Below, piece by piece: positions 16,328 to 26,504 of a stretch of DNA of 64,000 nt (the first letter of the stretch is position 1; the number at the start of each line of letters is the position of its first letter). The notes beneath the pieces are model-generated. The model searched no databases and was not told the origin of the DNA. It worked only from the letters and a program-made list of their open reading frames with translations. The DNA is taken from the NCBI GenBank assembly GCA_963729935.1, contig CAVSPW010000010.1, positions 62,001-126,000 on the forward strand, in the 5' to 3' direction. This stretch comes from CAIKMD01 sp963729935. GTDB lineage: Bacteria; Pseudomonadota; Alphaproteobacteria; ATCC43930; CGMCC-115725. The position numbers were made by a program, and so were the translations under genes.

Positions 16328-16869
16328 GCTCGGCCCTTCGCCAGGCTGCGCTCGGCGACACCCCGCAGAATTGACCGCGCCTCCGGGCTGTCCATCGAGC
16401 GCAGCACGCGCCGCTCGATCCGCCAACCCTCGCGCGTCCTCACGAGATCCCAGCGATTGGCGGAAAGGCGGTGGACGCGAAATCCTTTCGAGGTTCCATG
16501 GGCGGAAAGCTCGACCGCATCGCCCGTGGGATCGGGCATGAGGATTTGGAGATAGGAGGTGACGATCGCGCGGTCGCCGTCGATCTCGATATGGGGCAGA
16601 CCGGCGAAATGCGCGATCCCTTGCGCGACCGCGGCCTGGAAGCCGGGTGCCGCCAGATTGGCGATCATCTCGGCATGGCTGGCGGAACCGCGCAATCCTT
16701 CGCCGCGATCAAAGCTCCCGCCCTCGACCCAATAAGAGGCGGCATATTCGCCCGATGCGCTGTCGGCGCCCGGCGGATGCCCCGCGATGAGATTGAGGAT
16801 CTCGAGCCGGTCCTCGATCGCGCGCAGCCGCGTTTCGAGCCCCAGTGCCGGTGCTGCCGTCTCGGTCAT
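16324..16869 (-). CDS. NTF2/SnoaL-like protein A
   Basis: This 181-residue single-domain protein of the NTF2-like fold opens with a helix (RLRAIEDRLEILNLIAGHPP), then DSASGEYAASYWVEGGSFD, the pattern of SnoaL_4-type proteins. Mid-protein residues GIAHFAGLPHIEIDGDRAIV line the usual cavity. The substrate is unknown; the family includes dehydratases, isomerases and pure binding proteins. It is clearly paralogous to the next gene upstream (16921-17460), 51 bases away on the same strand. Confidence 0.75.
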   Translation of the reverse strand: MTETAAPALGLETRLRAIEDRLEILNLIAGHPPGADSASGEYAASYWVEGGSFDRGEGLRGSASHAEMIANLAAPGFQAAVAQGIAHFAGLPHIEIDGDRAIVTSYLQILMPDPTGDAVELSAHGTSKGFRVHRLSANRWDLVRTREGWRIERRVLRSMDSPEARSILRGVAERSLAKGRA

Positions 16870-16920
16870 CGACGCCTCCTTGTCGGTTCATGCATGATCG
16901 GATCCCGCCGCGCCTCGGCG

Positions 16921-17460
16921 CTAGGCGGCCCGTCGCTTCGGCTTGCGCGGCTCGATCGTGCCACGCAGCAAATCGCGGGCGGCGGGATTGTCCATCCCGC
17001 GCCAGGCGCGGCTCTTGATCCGCCAGCCCTTGCGCGTGCGGACGAGGTCCCACCGATTGGCGGAAACGCGCAGAACGCGGTAGCCCTTCGACGTGCCATG
17101 CGCCGACAGCGCGAAAGCCTCGCCTTTGGAATCGGCCGCGAGAATCTGGATGTAGCTGGTCGCGACCGCCTTGTCGCCATCGAGGGTGATCTGGGGCAAG
17201 CTCGTGAAGTGGCAGATGCCTTGGCCCTGCGCTTCCTTGAAACCGGGCGATGTCAAAATCGCCATCATCGCCTTGTAGCCTTTCGGCCCGTCGCCCATAT
17301 CGACGATACCCTCGTCGCTCCAAAATGACGCCGCATGGTCGCGCGACGCGCTGTCGGTCGCCGGCGGGTGGCTGGCAATGAGATCGAGGATCGCGAGGCG
17401 GTCCTCGACCGCCCGGAGGCGTCGCTCGAGGCTGTTGCGTTTGGGTTGTTTCGCTGGCAT
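16921..17460 (-). CDS. NTF2/SnoaL-like protein B
   Basis: The 179-residue paralogue of protein A starts at the ATG at 17460, directly behind GGGAGGAG. It shares the block RAVEDRLAILDLIASHPP with A, then DSASRDHAASFW, GICHFTSLPQITLDGDKAV and AHGTSKGYRVLRVSANRWDLVR. The C-terminus is basic (EPRKPKRRAA). The pair looks like a tandem duplication forming a two-gene operon, divergent from mntH at 17566. Function is not assignable from sequence. Confidence 0.75.
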   Translation of the reverse strand: MPAKQPKRNSLERRLRAVEDRLAILDLIASHPPATDSASRDHAASFWSDEGIVDMGDGPKGYKAMMAILTSPGFKEAQGQGICHFTSLPQITLDGDKAVATSYIQILAADSKGEAFALSAHGTSKGYRVLRVSANRWDLVRTRKGWRIKSRAWRGMDNPAARDLLRGTIEPRKPKRRAA

Positions 17461-17565
17461 GCCCTCTCCTCCCATCCCGGCACGCCGTCCGACGGCGTGC
17501 GACAATAAAGCGATCTCGAAACCGACGCCGGGTTCGGCCAGAATAGCCCGGCGCCCGGAGCATCC

Positions 17566-18879
<1,314 letters not shown>

Positions 18880-19147
18880 TCGCATCGGCGCGACTCGCAA
18901 CTCGCCGCACGGAGCGATCATGACACAGGGTTTGCGCGCTGCGATCCGGGCGACGCCGGCGTCGTCCCGCCGCCCTCCGCGCGATTTCGCACCCATCGAA
19001 TTCCCGCTTCGGCGCGCGATTCCAGCCGCTATGCAACGGCGCGGAAATCTTTCCATGCGCCGCGCACAAGGGAGAGTTCCAAGAAACCATGCGGTGCCGG
19101 CCCGCAGATTTGATTAAGATACCATCGAACAGGGAAGGACGATCGAT

Positions 19148-19613
19148 ATGCGGATGGCGCCATTCAGGGGCAACATTGTAGTCACAAATATGCCCGAAGA
19201 TTTCACGGGCTCCGCCTTGGCCGCCTTGTTCGACGATTTCGGCTTGGTGCTCGGCGCGGTGATCGAGCGTCCCAACGGCGACGAGAACTCGCGCGCTGCG
19301 CGGCTTGGTGAGTTTGGCGCCGCCGAGCGCGGTCGAAGCGGCGATCAAATCGCTTGATGGCCAGGTGCTGGGCGCCCGCCATCTCAAGGTACGCAAGGCA
19401 CCCGAGCCGAAGAAGAGCGCCGGCCCGAAAAAGGCGGGCGGCCCCCGCCGCGCGGCGCGTCCCGCGGCGTCCCGGCCGGCACCTGCGGGCTTCGCCCCGT
19501 CGGCGCCTGCCGTGGTGCGCCGGGCGCCGATTGTCGAGCGGCGCTCATTGGGCGGTCCGGGCTACAAGCGCGTCCGATTCTTCGACGAATCGAAGACCGA
19601 CCGCGGCAGCTGA
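19148..19613 (+). pseudogene. RRM RNA-binding protein with a 1-base frameshift
   Basis: Two overlapping frames make one RRM. 19148 onward encodes RNP-2-like GNIVVTNMPEDFTGSALAALF, and from about 19302 the next frame continues with LVSLAPPSAVEAAIKSLDGQ and LGARHLKVRKAPEPKK, then a Lys/Pro/Arg tail. The switch needs one base skipped at about 19301-19304, inside the RNP-1 strand. Bridged, the protein would be about 155 residues. The break may be a real mutation or an assembly error; nothing suggests a programmed shift. The start is supported by GGAAGG upstream. Small RRM proteins of this type bind single-stranded RNA. Confidence 0.72.
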
Positions 19614-19661
19614 CCGCGGCGCGACACACGCGCATCCATTGCGACGGACGATTAAAAGAAA

Positions 19662-19687
19662 TCGGCCCGGGACAATGCCCGGGCCGA
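19662..19687 (-). terminator. Stem-loop terminator downstream of the OmpA porin
   Basis: TCGGCCCGGG pairs with CCCGGGCCGA around a 6-base loop. On the minus strand it is followed by a T-rich run (ATTTCTTTTAAT), as expected for a Rho-independent terminator of the ompA gene. It may also stop the RRM transcript from the other side. Confidence 0.75.
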
Positions 19688-19720
19688 GCCTTTATGCGCT
19701 GCGGTTAAAAAAGACCGCGA

Positions 19721-20806
19721 TCAGAATTGGATCTCGACGCGACGATTTTGCGGCTCGCGCACGCCATCGGGTGTCGGCACCCGCGGATGCTCTTCGCCGA
19801 ACCAGGTCGCGGTGATCTGGTTGCGGGGCACGCCATCCTTCACGAGCGCGCCTTGCACCGTGTCCGCGCGCCGCTTCGAGAGCGCCATATTGTAGGTTGG
19901 CGTCCCGGCGCGGTCGGTATAGCCGGCGATCGAGATATTCGCGCGGCCACCCGATTTGTAGGCGGCGGCGGCCGCGTCGACGACCTTCTGCCCGTCAGGC
20001 GTCAGCGTCGATTTGTCGAAATCGAAGAAGACGATGAAGTTCTGCTTCGAGGGCACCACGGCGGCAGGCGGCGGCGGTGGCGGCGGCGTAAACGCTGCCG
20101 GGGTGGGCGGCGGCGGTGCCGGCGGATTGAAGTGATAGGTCAAGCTTGCAAGAATGTTGTGGCTCGCGGGATCGACCGTGAAGCGCGTCGTTGCCGCGCC
20201 TGCGGAATATTTCAGATCCGCATCGGTGGTTCCGAAATAGCGATATTCGAGCCCGATCAGCAATTGATCGGTGATCGCGTAGGAAACGCCGATGATCGGC
20301 TGATAGGCGAAGACATAATCGCCGCTATTGGCGATCGCGACGCTCGGCGTCGCATTCGTCGCCACCTTGTTGAGGCGGAAATAGCTGACGCCGACACCGA
20401 AGCCGAGATAGGGCGTGAAGCGCGTATGCGTGTTGATGTCGTAATAGCCGTTCAGCATGAACGACAGGTTCGACGAATTGCCCTTCAGGTTGGCCGAACC
20501 GGTCGTGCCCGCATAGACGTTCGTGCCCGAGGTCACATCCTGCTCGGCATAATCGAGATTAAGCTCGCCGCGCCACGGACCCCATTTGTAGCCCGCCGCG
20601 CCGCCGACGATGTACCCGTCGTCGCGCTTCGCGGTGCCGCCGGTGATGCCCGGCACGGGGCTGCCGCTCAGATTCTCGGGGATCGACAAGCCGCCTTCGA
20701 GCCGGACATAAGGCCCGGGCGTGCCGCCGCCGGTCTGCGCCAGACCGCTCGGCGCGGTGACGGCCAAAAAGGCCAAGCCGAGCAAAACGCTCCGCATATG
20801 GCTCAT
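19721..20806 (-). CDS. ompA: OmpA-family outer-membrane porin
   Basis: The protein has 361 residues. A signal peptide ends near PSGLAQ, then an N-terminal 8-strand barrel (about 25-215) starts at PGPYVRLEGGLSIP and includes GAAGYKWGPWRGELNLDY. A proline-rich hinge (NPPAPPPPTPAAF) follows, then the C-terminal OmpA domain with FFDFDKSTLTPDGQ, the peptidoglycan-binding Asp in GYTDRAG and Arg in LSKRRADTVQ, ending NRRVEIQF. It anchors the outer membrane to the wall. It is a single-gene unit with a clear terminator. Confidence 0.92.
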   Translation of the reverse strand: MSHMRSVLLGLAFLAVTAPSGLAQTGGGTPGPYVRLEGGLSIPENLSGSPVPGITGGTAKRDDGYIVGGAAGYKWGPWRGELNLDYAEQDVTSGTNVYAGTTGSANLKGNSSNLSFMLNGYYDINTHTRFTPYLGFGVGVSYFRLNKVATNATPSVAIANSGDYVFAYQPIIGVSYAITDQLLIGLEYRYFGTTDADLKYSAGAATTRFTVDPASHNILASLTYHFNPPAPPPPTPAAFTPPPPPPPAAVVPSKQNFIVFFDFDKSTLTPDGQKVVDAAAAAYKSGGRANISIAGYTDRAGTPTYNMALSKRRADTVQGALVKDGVPRNQITATWFGEEHPRVPTPDGVREPQNRRVEIQF

Positions 20807-21342
20807 CGGATGCTCCTCCAGATTTCAAAAGTCTCCGCATATTTCATACGCTTTCGTCCGCAAAACCGCAAGTTTGCGAGAGGTTTCCGGCCACCTGTGC
20901 ATGAATTGGATCGCGGGTGTTGCCCCCGCGCCACGTCCCGCCGGGCGAAACTTCCTGTTAAGAGAGATTTGCCGCATGCCATGGACCGATAAGGAACAAA
21001 TGAAGACCGCCACGAGCCTGGCCGCGCTTTCGCCGGTGACAATCCGGGGGGCCGGCCCTGGGGCCGCCCCCTGCCGGCGCCGACGAGCATCGGCAGGGCA
21101 ACGATATCCGGCAACTCCGCGGCCGCGACGACGATATCTGGCGCGGCGGGCGATGCTTCCACGGGCGCCGTGAAGGCCCCCGCACGCCCGCATCGGGTTC
21201 TTAGTATTATTGCGAGAACCCGCCGGGCTATGATCCCTCCGTCTCGAGTTGCGCGACCCATCGGACGGCGGCTCCGGCGTCCCCCGGTTGAACGGCTCGG
21301 GCATGTCGCGGGCAGAGCAGGACGGGATTGGAACCGGAGACT
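20807..21342. other. Intergenic region of about 535 bases
   Basis: No supported gene. The part next to 20806 should carry the ompA promoter; it is AT-richer than its surroundings. A very GC-rich stretch near 21046-21080 can fold on itself (GGGGCCGCCCC type). Open frames here lack ribosome sites and family resemblance. Confidence 0.4.
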
Positions 21343-21516
21343 GTGGAGCGCAACGATCCCTATCTCATTCTTCTGCGCCGCGAATTGACGCGTGCCCAGG
21401 CCCGGCTGCGCCGCGCCGAGCGCGAACGCGACCGCGCGCTGGCAACGGTCGAGCGACTGCAAAAGACACGCAAGAAATCGGCCCGAGTCTCCCGGGCGAA
21501 AACGCCTCGCCGCTAG
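21343..21516 (+). CDS. Possible small coiled-coil protein
   Basis: A short frame starting at GTG 21343 (GGAG just upstream) or TTG 21328. It would encode about 57 residues, mostly one charged helix (LRRELTRAQARLRRAERERD) with heptad-like Leu/Arg spacing and a basic tail. I recognise no family. The composition fits a small coiled coil, but high-GC DNA often gives Arg/Ala-rich false frames, so support is weak. Confidence 0.33.
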   Translation: MERNDPYLILLRRELTRAQARLRRAERERDRALATVERLQKTRKKSARVSRAKTPRR

Positions 21517-21558
21517 AGCGGAGCGGGATGCCGCCTTGAACTCAAGATGCCTTGGGAC

Positions 21559-22671
21559 TCAGGGCGCCTTGTGCGCTTCGAGCTTGTGCTTGATCCAATT
21601 CGGATGGCGCGCAGTATGCGCTTGCGAGGCAAAAGGCGCCGCCACGCCGAGTTCGTCTCCGGCATGCCAAGCCCAGCGCGGATCGTCGATATAGCCGCGG
21701 CCGACCGCGACCATATCGGCTTCGCCCTTGGCGACGATCGCTTCCGCCTGGCGGCCGGTGAAGATCATGCCGACCGCGCGCGTCGGAACGCCCGTCTCGC
21801 GCCGGATGCGCTCGGCGAATTGCACCTGATAATTGGCGCGGATGAGCGGCGGAACCGCCGCGACGATGCCGCCGCTGGAGCAGCAGATGAAATCGCAGCC
21901 CGCTTCTTTCAGCGCCTTCGCGAAGGCCACCGTATCCTCGATCGTCGTGCCGCCATCGACCCAGTCGACGCAACTCAAGCGGACGCCCAGCGGCTTGTCC
22001 GCGGGCCAGACCTCGCGCATCGCGCGAAAGACCTGGAGCGGAAAGCGCATGCGGTTCTCGAGGCTGCCGCCATATTCGTCGTCGCGGCGATTGGACAGCG
22101 GCGAGAAGAAGGACGACAGCAGATAGCCATGCGCGCCATGCATCTCGCAGGCATCGAATCCCAAACGCGCGGCGCGGCGCGTGGCGCTGACGAATCCGTC
22201 GAGCACGCGGGCGAAATCCTCGCGCACCATCGCGCGCGGCGTCGCGTAGCCTTCGCCGAAAGCGATCGCCGAGGGCGCGATCGTCTGCCAGCCGCCTTGA
22301 TCCGGCGGCAGGAATTTTCCGCCCTTCCACGGCTCGACGGTCGACGCCTTGCGCCCCGCATGCGCGATTTGAATGCCGAGCTTCGCCTGGCCATATTTGC
22401 GGCACGAGGCGATCACGCGCGCGAGCGCCTTTTCGTTTTCGTCCGACCACAATCCGGCGCAATAGGGCGTGATGCGCCCGATCGGCTCGACATCGGTCAT
22501 CTCGAACACGACGAGGCCGGCGCCCGAAATCGCAAACGCCGGCAAATGCTGCATGTGCCAATCGGTGGCGCTGCCATTGTCGGAGCTGTATTGGCAGAGC
22601 GGCGGAATGACCACGCGATTGGCGAGCGTCAAACTGCGCAGGGTGATCGGGCTGAAGAGCTGGCTTGTCAT
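21559..22671 (-). CDS. NADH:flavin oxidoreductase, old yellow enzyme of the YqjM/XenA class
   Basis: This 370-residue FMN-dependent ene-reductase is a TIM barrel. It has the thermophilic-like OYE signatures: VVIPPLCQYSSDNG (Cys near residue 26 that tunes the flavin), IQIAHAGRK with the active-site His, MHGAHGYLLSSFFSPLSN, and VGRGYIDDP near the C-terminus. Homologues reduce activated alkenes, nitroesters or quinones with NAD(P)H. It is a single gene with no related neighbour, so the natural substrate is unknown. Confidence 0.88.
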   Translation of the reverse strand: MTSQLFSPITLRSLTLANRVVIPPLCQYSSDNGSATDWHMQHLPAFAISGAGLVVFEMTDVEPIGRITPYCAGLWSDENEKALARVIASCRKYGQAKLGIQIAHAGRKASTVEPWKGGKFLPPDQGGWQTIAPSAIAFGEGYATPRAMVREDFARVLDGFVSATRRAARLGFDACEMHGAHGYLLSSFFSPLSNRRDDEYGGSLENRMRFPLQVFRAMREVWPADKPLGVRLSCVDWVDGGTTIEDTVAFAKALKEAGCDFICCSSGGIVAAVPPLIRANYQVQFAERIRRETGVPTRAVGMIFTGRQAEAIVAKGEADMVAVGRGYIDDPRWAWHAGDELGVAAPFASQAHTARHPNWIKHKLEAHKAP

Positions 22672-22736
22672 GGCGGCGGCAATCTAACGTGACGCCGCGC
22701 CGCGAGCAACCGCGCTGTCGGTCGAGAGACCGAAGG

Positions 22737-22779
22737 CGCCCCGCCTGCCATCTGGAGGAATGGGGGTGCAGGCGGGGCG
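22737..22779. other. GC-rich stem-loop between the OYE gene and coaD
   Basis: CGCCCCGCCTGC (22737-22748) pairs perfectly with its complement at 22768-22779 across a 19-base loop. It has no T-tract. It lies 65 bases upstream of the OYE start codon and 120 bases beyond coaD, both minus-strand genes, so it could end coaD mRNA or sit in the OYE leader. Confidence 0.4.
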
Positions 22780-22902
22780 GACCCGAGGGTCAAAATGCCC
22801 GCCAAGGGGGTCGAGCGGGCGAGCGGCAAGGCCGCCTGCACGTATTAGGTCGCAAAGCTTCGCGCCATCCAAGTTAAAGTTATTTCACGATCACGTTGCA
22901 TT

Positions 22903-23442
22903 TCAATGCTTTGCGGCCGCGGATCGCGCCGCGGATTTTGCCGGCGCGCCGAAGCGCGCGGCCAGGCGCTTTGCGACGCGCGCACTGACGAAGTGCGAGA
23001 CGTCGCCGCCGAGTTGGCCGATCTCTTTGACGAAACGCGACGAGATGAATTGATATTTGTCCGACGCCATCAGGAACACGGTCTCGACCGACGGGTTGAG
23101 CCGATTGTTCATACCTGCCATCTGAAATTCGTATTCGAAATCCGACACCGCGCGCAATCCGCGAATGATCACGGACGCGCCGACCTCGACCGCGAAATGC
23201 ATCAGGAGATTGTCGAAAGGCCGAACCTCGATGCGCTTGGCGGCTTCGCCATCGAGATGATGGAGTTCGTCGCGAACGATCTCGACGCGCTCATCGGTAT
23301 CGAAGAGCGGCCCCTTGCCGGCGTTGCGCGCGACGCCGACCACCAGGCGGTCGACGATTTTCACCGCGCGCAGGATGATGTCCGCGTGGCCGTTGGTGAT
23401 CGGATCGAAGGTTCCGGGATAGACACCGATCCGCGTGCTCAT
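22903..23442 (-). CDS. coaD: Phosphopantetheine adenylyltransferase
   Basis: The 179-residue CoaD catalyses the fourth step of coenzyme A synthesis, transfer of AMP from ATP to 4'-phosphopantetheine. The nucleotidyltransferase motif is clear at the start (YPGTFDPITNGHADII, TxGH type), followed by LLMHFAVEVGASVIIRGLRA and the ISSRFVKEIGQLGGDVSHFV block near the end. The C-terminus is longer than in E. coli by a Lys/Ala-rich tail. It overlaps gyrA by 4 bases (ATGA), a pairing seen in other alphaproteobacteria. Confidence 0.95.
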   Translation of the reverse strand: MSTRIGVYPGTFDPITNGHADIILRAVKIVDRLVVGVARNAGKGPLFDTDERVEIVRDELHHLDGEAAKRIEVRPFDNLLMHFAVEVGASVIIRGLRAVSDFEYEFQMAGMNNRLNPSVETVFLMASDKYQFISSRFVKEIGQLGGDVSHFVSARVAKRLAARFGAPAKSAARSAAAKH

Positions 23443-26189
23443 GACGCCGCTCCTTCTTCGTCGTTCCCCGCATCGCCGTTGCCGACATCGACGCCCGTGT
23501 CGGGAAGCCGCGCGACCGACACGACGCGCTCGCCTTCGTCGACCTTCAAGACCGTGACGCCGCCGCTGCGCCGCCGCCGGATACTGATGTCCTCGACCGG
23601 CACGCGGATGAGCGTACCGCCATTGGTGACGAGCATGATCTGATCGCCCTGGGCGACCGGAAACACCGCGATCGTCGCGCCCTGGCCGCGGCTCGGGTCG
23701 TTGTTCTCGCGCCCCTGGGCGCCGCGGCCGGTGATCGGATAGTCATAGGCCGAGCTGCGCTTGCCATAGCCCTTCTCGGTGAGCACCAGCACGAATTCCT
23801 CGCGCGCGGCCAGCGCCGCGAATTGTTCTTCGCTGATCTGCGCGACCGTGCTCTCGGCCTCGCCCTCCTCGGCCTCGGTTTCCTCGGCCGGGCTGCGTCG
23901 CCGCTCGGCGGCGAGCCGGAGATAGGCGTAGCGCAATTCCGTCGGCACATCCTCGTGGCGCAGGATCGACATCGAGATCACCGCATCGCCCTCGCCCAGC
24001 CTCATGCCGCGTACGCCCACGGAGCTGCGCCCGGTGAAGATGCGCACTTCCTCGGCGGCGAAACGGATGCACCGCCCGTTGCGCGTCGCCAGGAGAATGT
24101 CGTCGGCCGGGCTGCAGATCGCGACCGCGATGAGCCGGTCATCGGCATCCGCGCCTTCGAACTTCATCGCGATCTTGCCATTCGCCATGACATTGGCGAA
24201 ATCGGACAAGGCGTTGCGGCGCACATTGCCCTTGGCGGTCGCGAAGACGACAGTGCGGTCGGCCCATCCCGCCTCGTCCTCGGGCAAGGGCATGACCGTC
24301 GAAATCGTCTCTCCCGGCGCGAGATTGGGCAGCAGATTGACCATGGCCTTGCCGCGCGATTGCGGAGTGCCCACCGGCAGGCGATAGACCTTGAGCTTGT
24401 AGACGCGGCCCGAAGAGGTGAAGAACAGCACCGGCGCATGGGTCGAGGCGACGAAGACCTCGTTGAGGAAATCCTCCTCGCGCACCGCCATGCCGGCGCG
24501 GCCGCGGCCGCCGCGACGCTGCGCGCGGTAGGTGGAGAGCGGCACGCGCTTGATATAGCCGGCGTGGCTCACCGTGACGACCATGTCCTCGCGCTGGATG
24601 AGTGCCTCGATATCCGTCTCGAACTCGATATCTTCGATCACCGTGCGCCGCGGCGTCGTAAATTGTTCCTTCACCGCGCGCAGCTCTTCGCGCAGCACTT
24701 CCATGAGGCGGGGGCGTGAGCCCAGAATCTCGAGATAGCCCTTGATCTCGATGACGATGCCGTCGAGCTCTTCCGCGATCTTGTCGCGCTCCAGCGCGGT
24801 CAGGCGCTGCAGGCGCAAATCGAGGATCGCCCGTGCCTGCTCTTCGGAGAGGCGATAGGTCGCGTCGGGCCCGGCCCCGCCGCGCCCCGCCTCCTCGATC
24901 AGCGCGATGAGCGCAAGCACGTCCTCGGCGGGCCAGCTGCGCGCCATCATCTCGGCGCGCGCGGCGGCCGGATCGGCGGATTGGCGGATGAGCGCGATCA
25001 TCGCGTCGATATTGGCGACGGCCACCGCCAAGCCGAGCAAGGTGTGCGCCCGCTCCCGCGCCTTGCGCAGCAGGAAGGCCGTGCGCTTGGTCACGACCTC
25101 CTCGCGGAACTCGACGAAGGCGCGAATGATCTCGCGCAGGCTCAGCAGCAAAGGCCTGCCGCCGTCGAGCGCCAGCATGTTGACGCCGAAGCTGGTCTGG
25201 AGCGGCGTGTAGCGATAGAGCTGGTTCAGCACCACATCGGCCATCGCGTCGCGCTTTAGCTCGATCACGACGCGCACGCCGTGACGGTCGCTTTCGTCGC
25301 GCAGATCGGAGATGCCCTCGATGGTTTTTTCCTGCACGAGCTCGGCGATGCGCTCGATCATGCGCGCTTTGTTCACCTGATAGGGAATCTCGGTGACCAC
25401 GATCGCGTCGCGGTCCTTGCGGATCTCCTCGACCGCCGCGCGGCCGCGCATCACGATCGAGCCGCGGCCCAGCGCGTAGGCGGCATGGATGCCGGCGCGA
25501 CCCAAAATAATTCCGCCGGTCGGAAAATCGGGCCCGGGCACGATCTCCATCAATTCTTCGACCGTGATGTCGCGGTTGTCGATATAGGCGATGCAGGCAT
25601 CGACGACCTCGCCGAGATTATGCGTCGGGATGTTGGTCGCCATGCCGACGGCGATGCCGGAGCCGCCATTGACGAGGATGTTCGGAAACCGCGCCGGAAC
25701 CACTTTGGGTTCCTGACGGCTGCCGTCGAAATTCGGTTGGAACTCGACCGTCTCCTTGTCGATATCGTCAAGCAACGCATCGGCCGCGCGCGAGAGGCGC
25801 GATTCCGTGTAGCGCATCGCCGCCGGCGGATCGCCGTCCATCGATCCGAAATTGCCTTGCCCGTCGATCAGCGGCAGGCGCATGGCGAAGTCCTGCGCCA
25901 TCCGCACCATGGCCTCGTAGATCGGCGCGTCGCCATGAGGATGGTAATTGCCCATCACCTCGCCGACGCTGGTCGCGGATTTTCGGAAGGCGCGGTTCCA
26001 TTCGTAGCCGGCCTGCTTCATCGCGAAGAGGATGCGGCGATGCACCGGCTTCAAACCGTCGCGCACATCAGGCAAGGCCCGCGCCACGATCACGCTCATG
26101 GCGTAATCGAGGTAGGAGCGTTTCATCTCCTCTTCGATCGCAATCGGCGTGATATCGAGCGGCGGGGGCGGCGCGGGCGTGTCAGCCAA
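23439..26189 (-). CDS. gyrA: DNA gyrase subunit A
   Basis: This 916-residue subunit cuts and rejoins DNA in the gyrase A2B2 complex. The catalytic Tyr127 lies in AAMRYTESRL. The quinolone-resistance region reads HPHGDAPIYEAMVRMAQDF: position 83 of E. coli numbering is Ala (Ala88 here) and position 87 is Glu (Glu92). The GyrA box is RAQRRGGRGRAGM. A six-blade C-terminal wrapping domain follows, with an acidic insert near residue 775 (EETEAEEGEAES). It is the first gene of the gyrA-coaD unit. The extra length over E. coli (875) comes mainly from such inserts. Confidence 0.97.
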   Translation of the reverse strand: MADTPAPPPPLDITPIAIEEEMKRSYLDYAMSVIVARALPDVRDGLKPVHRRILFAMKQAGYEWNRAFRKSATSVGEVMGNYHPHGDAPIYEAMVRMAQDFAMRLPLIDGQGNFGSMDGDPPAAMRYTESRLSRAADALLDDIDKETVEFQPNFDGSRQEPKVVPARFPNILVNGGSGIAVGMATNIPTHNLGEVVDACIAYIDNRDITVEELMEIVPGPDFPTGGIILGRAGIHAAYALGRGSIVMRGRAAVEEIRKDRDAIVVTEIPYQVNKARMIERIAELVQEKTIEGISDLRDESDRHGVRVVIELKRDAMADVVLNQLYRYTPLQTSFGVNMLALDGGRPLLLSLREIIRAFVEFREEVVTKRTAFLLRKARERAHTLLGLAVAVANIDAMIALIRQSADPAAARAEMMARSWPAEDVLALIALIEEAGRGGAGPDATYRLSEEQARAILDLRLQRLTALERDKIAEELDGIVIEIKGYLEILGSRPRLMEVLREELRAVKEQFTTPRRTVIEDIEFETDIEALIQREDMVVTVSHAGYIKRVPLSTYRAQRRGGRGRAGMAVREEDFLNEVFVASTHAPVLFFTSSGRVYKLKVYRLPVGTPQSRGKAMVNLLPNLAPGETISTVMPLPEDEAGWADRTVVFATAKGNVRRNALSDFANVMANGKIAMKFEGADADDRLIAVAICSPADDILLATRNGRCIRFAAEEVRIFTGRSSVGVRGMRLGEGDAVISMSILRHEDVPTELRYAYLRLAAERRRSPAEETEAEEGEAESTVAQISEEQFAALAAREEFVLVLTEKGYGKRSSAYDYPITGRGAQGRENNDPSRGQGATIAVFPVAQGDQIMLVTNGGTLIRVPVEDISIRRRRSGGVTVLKVDEGERVVSVARLPDTGVDVGNGDAGNDEEGAAS

Positions 26190-26504
26190 AATTTCGGTCC
26201 GGAAAGCTGCTGATAGACGAGGGGATCGCCAGCGGAAATCGCCGGTGAATTGTCAAAAAAGCTTAGCGGATTTTACGCCGTTCAACAATCGCGGGACCGG
26301 TGCCGATCCGGCTTTTCATCCACGCGCCGCCCAGAAAAATTATCTTTTGTTTTCAGCTATTTATAGAACTATTTTCAGACACGATCCGATTCGGAGAAAT
26401 GGCCGGCGGCGGATCGGAGGCGAGGCGCGATTTTGCATCGCAGCATGCAGCCGGCAAAAGCCGCGGGCGGGATCGTCCCGCCCCGCGTCTTCAATCGCCC
26501 GGCG
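26190..26504. other. Intergenic region between cytochrome c and gyrA
   Basis: About 315 bases. It should hold the gyrA promoter; a TTGACA hexamer occurs on the minus strand at 26251-26256 but I see no good partner -10 box. A conspicuously AT-rich patch lies at 26330-26395. A terminator for the cytochrome operon is listed separately. Confidence 0.45.
26453..26483 (-). terminator. Probable terminator of the ThDP enzyme/cytochrome c operon
   Basis: GGGCGGGA (26465-26472) pairs with TCCCGCCC (26476-26483), 22 bases past the cytochrome stop. On the minus strand the stem is followed by GCGGCTTTTG, a short T-run. Confidence 0.5.

Noticed and set aside
19290..19320. Programmed frameshift in the RRM gene
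   Set aside because: No slippery sequence with a supporting stem was seen, and two other genes in the window show similar single-base breaks.
20979..21173. A small plus-strand frame starting MPWTDKEQMK
   Set aside because: It turns into Arg-rich noise after about 30 codons and matches nothing I know.
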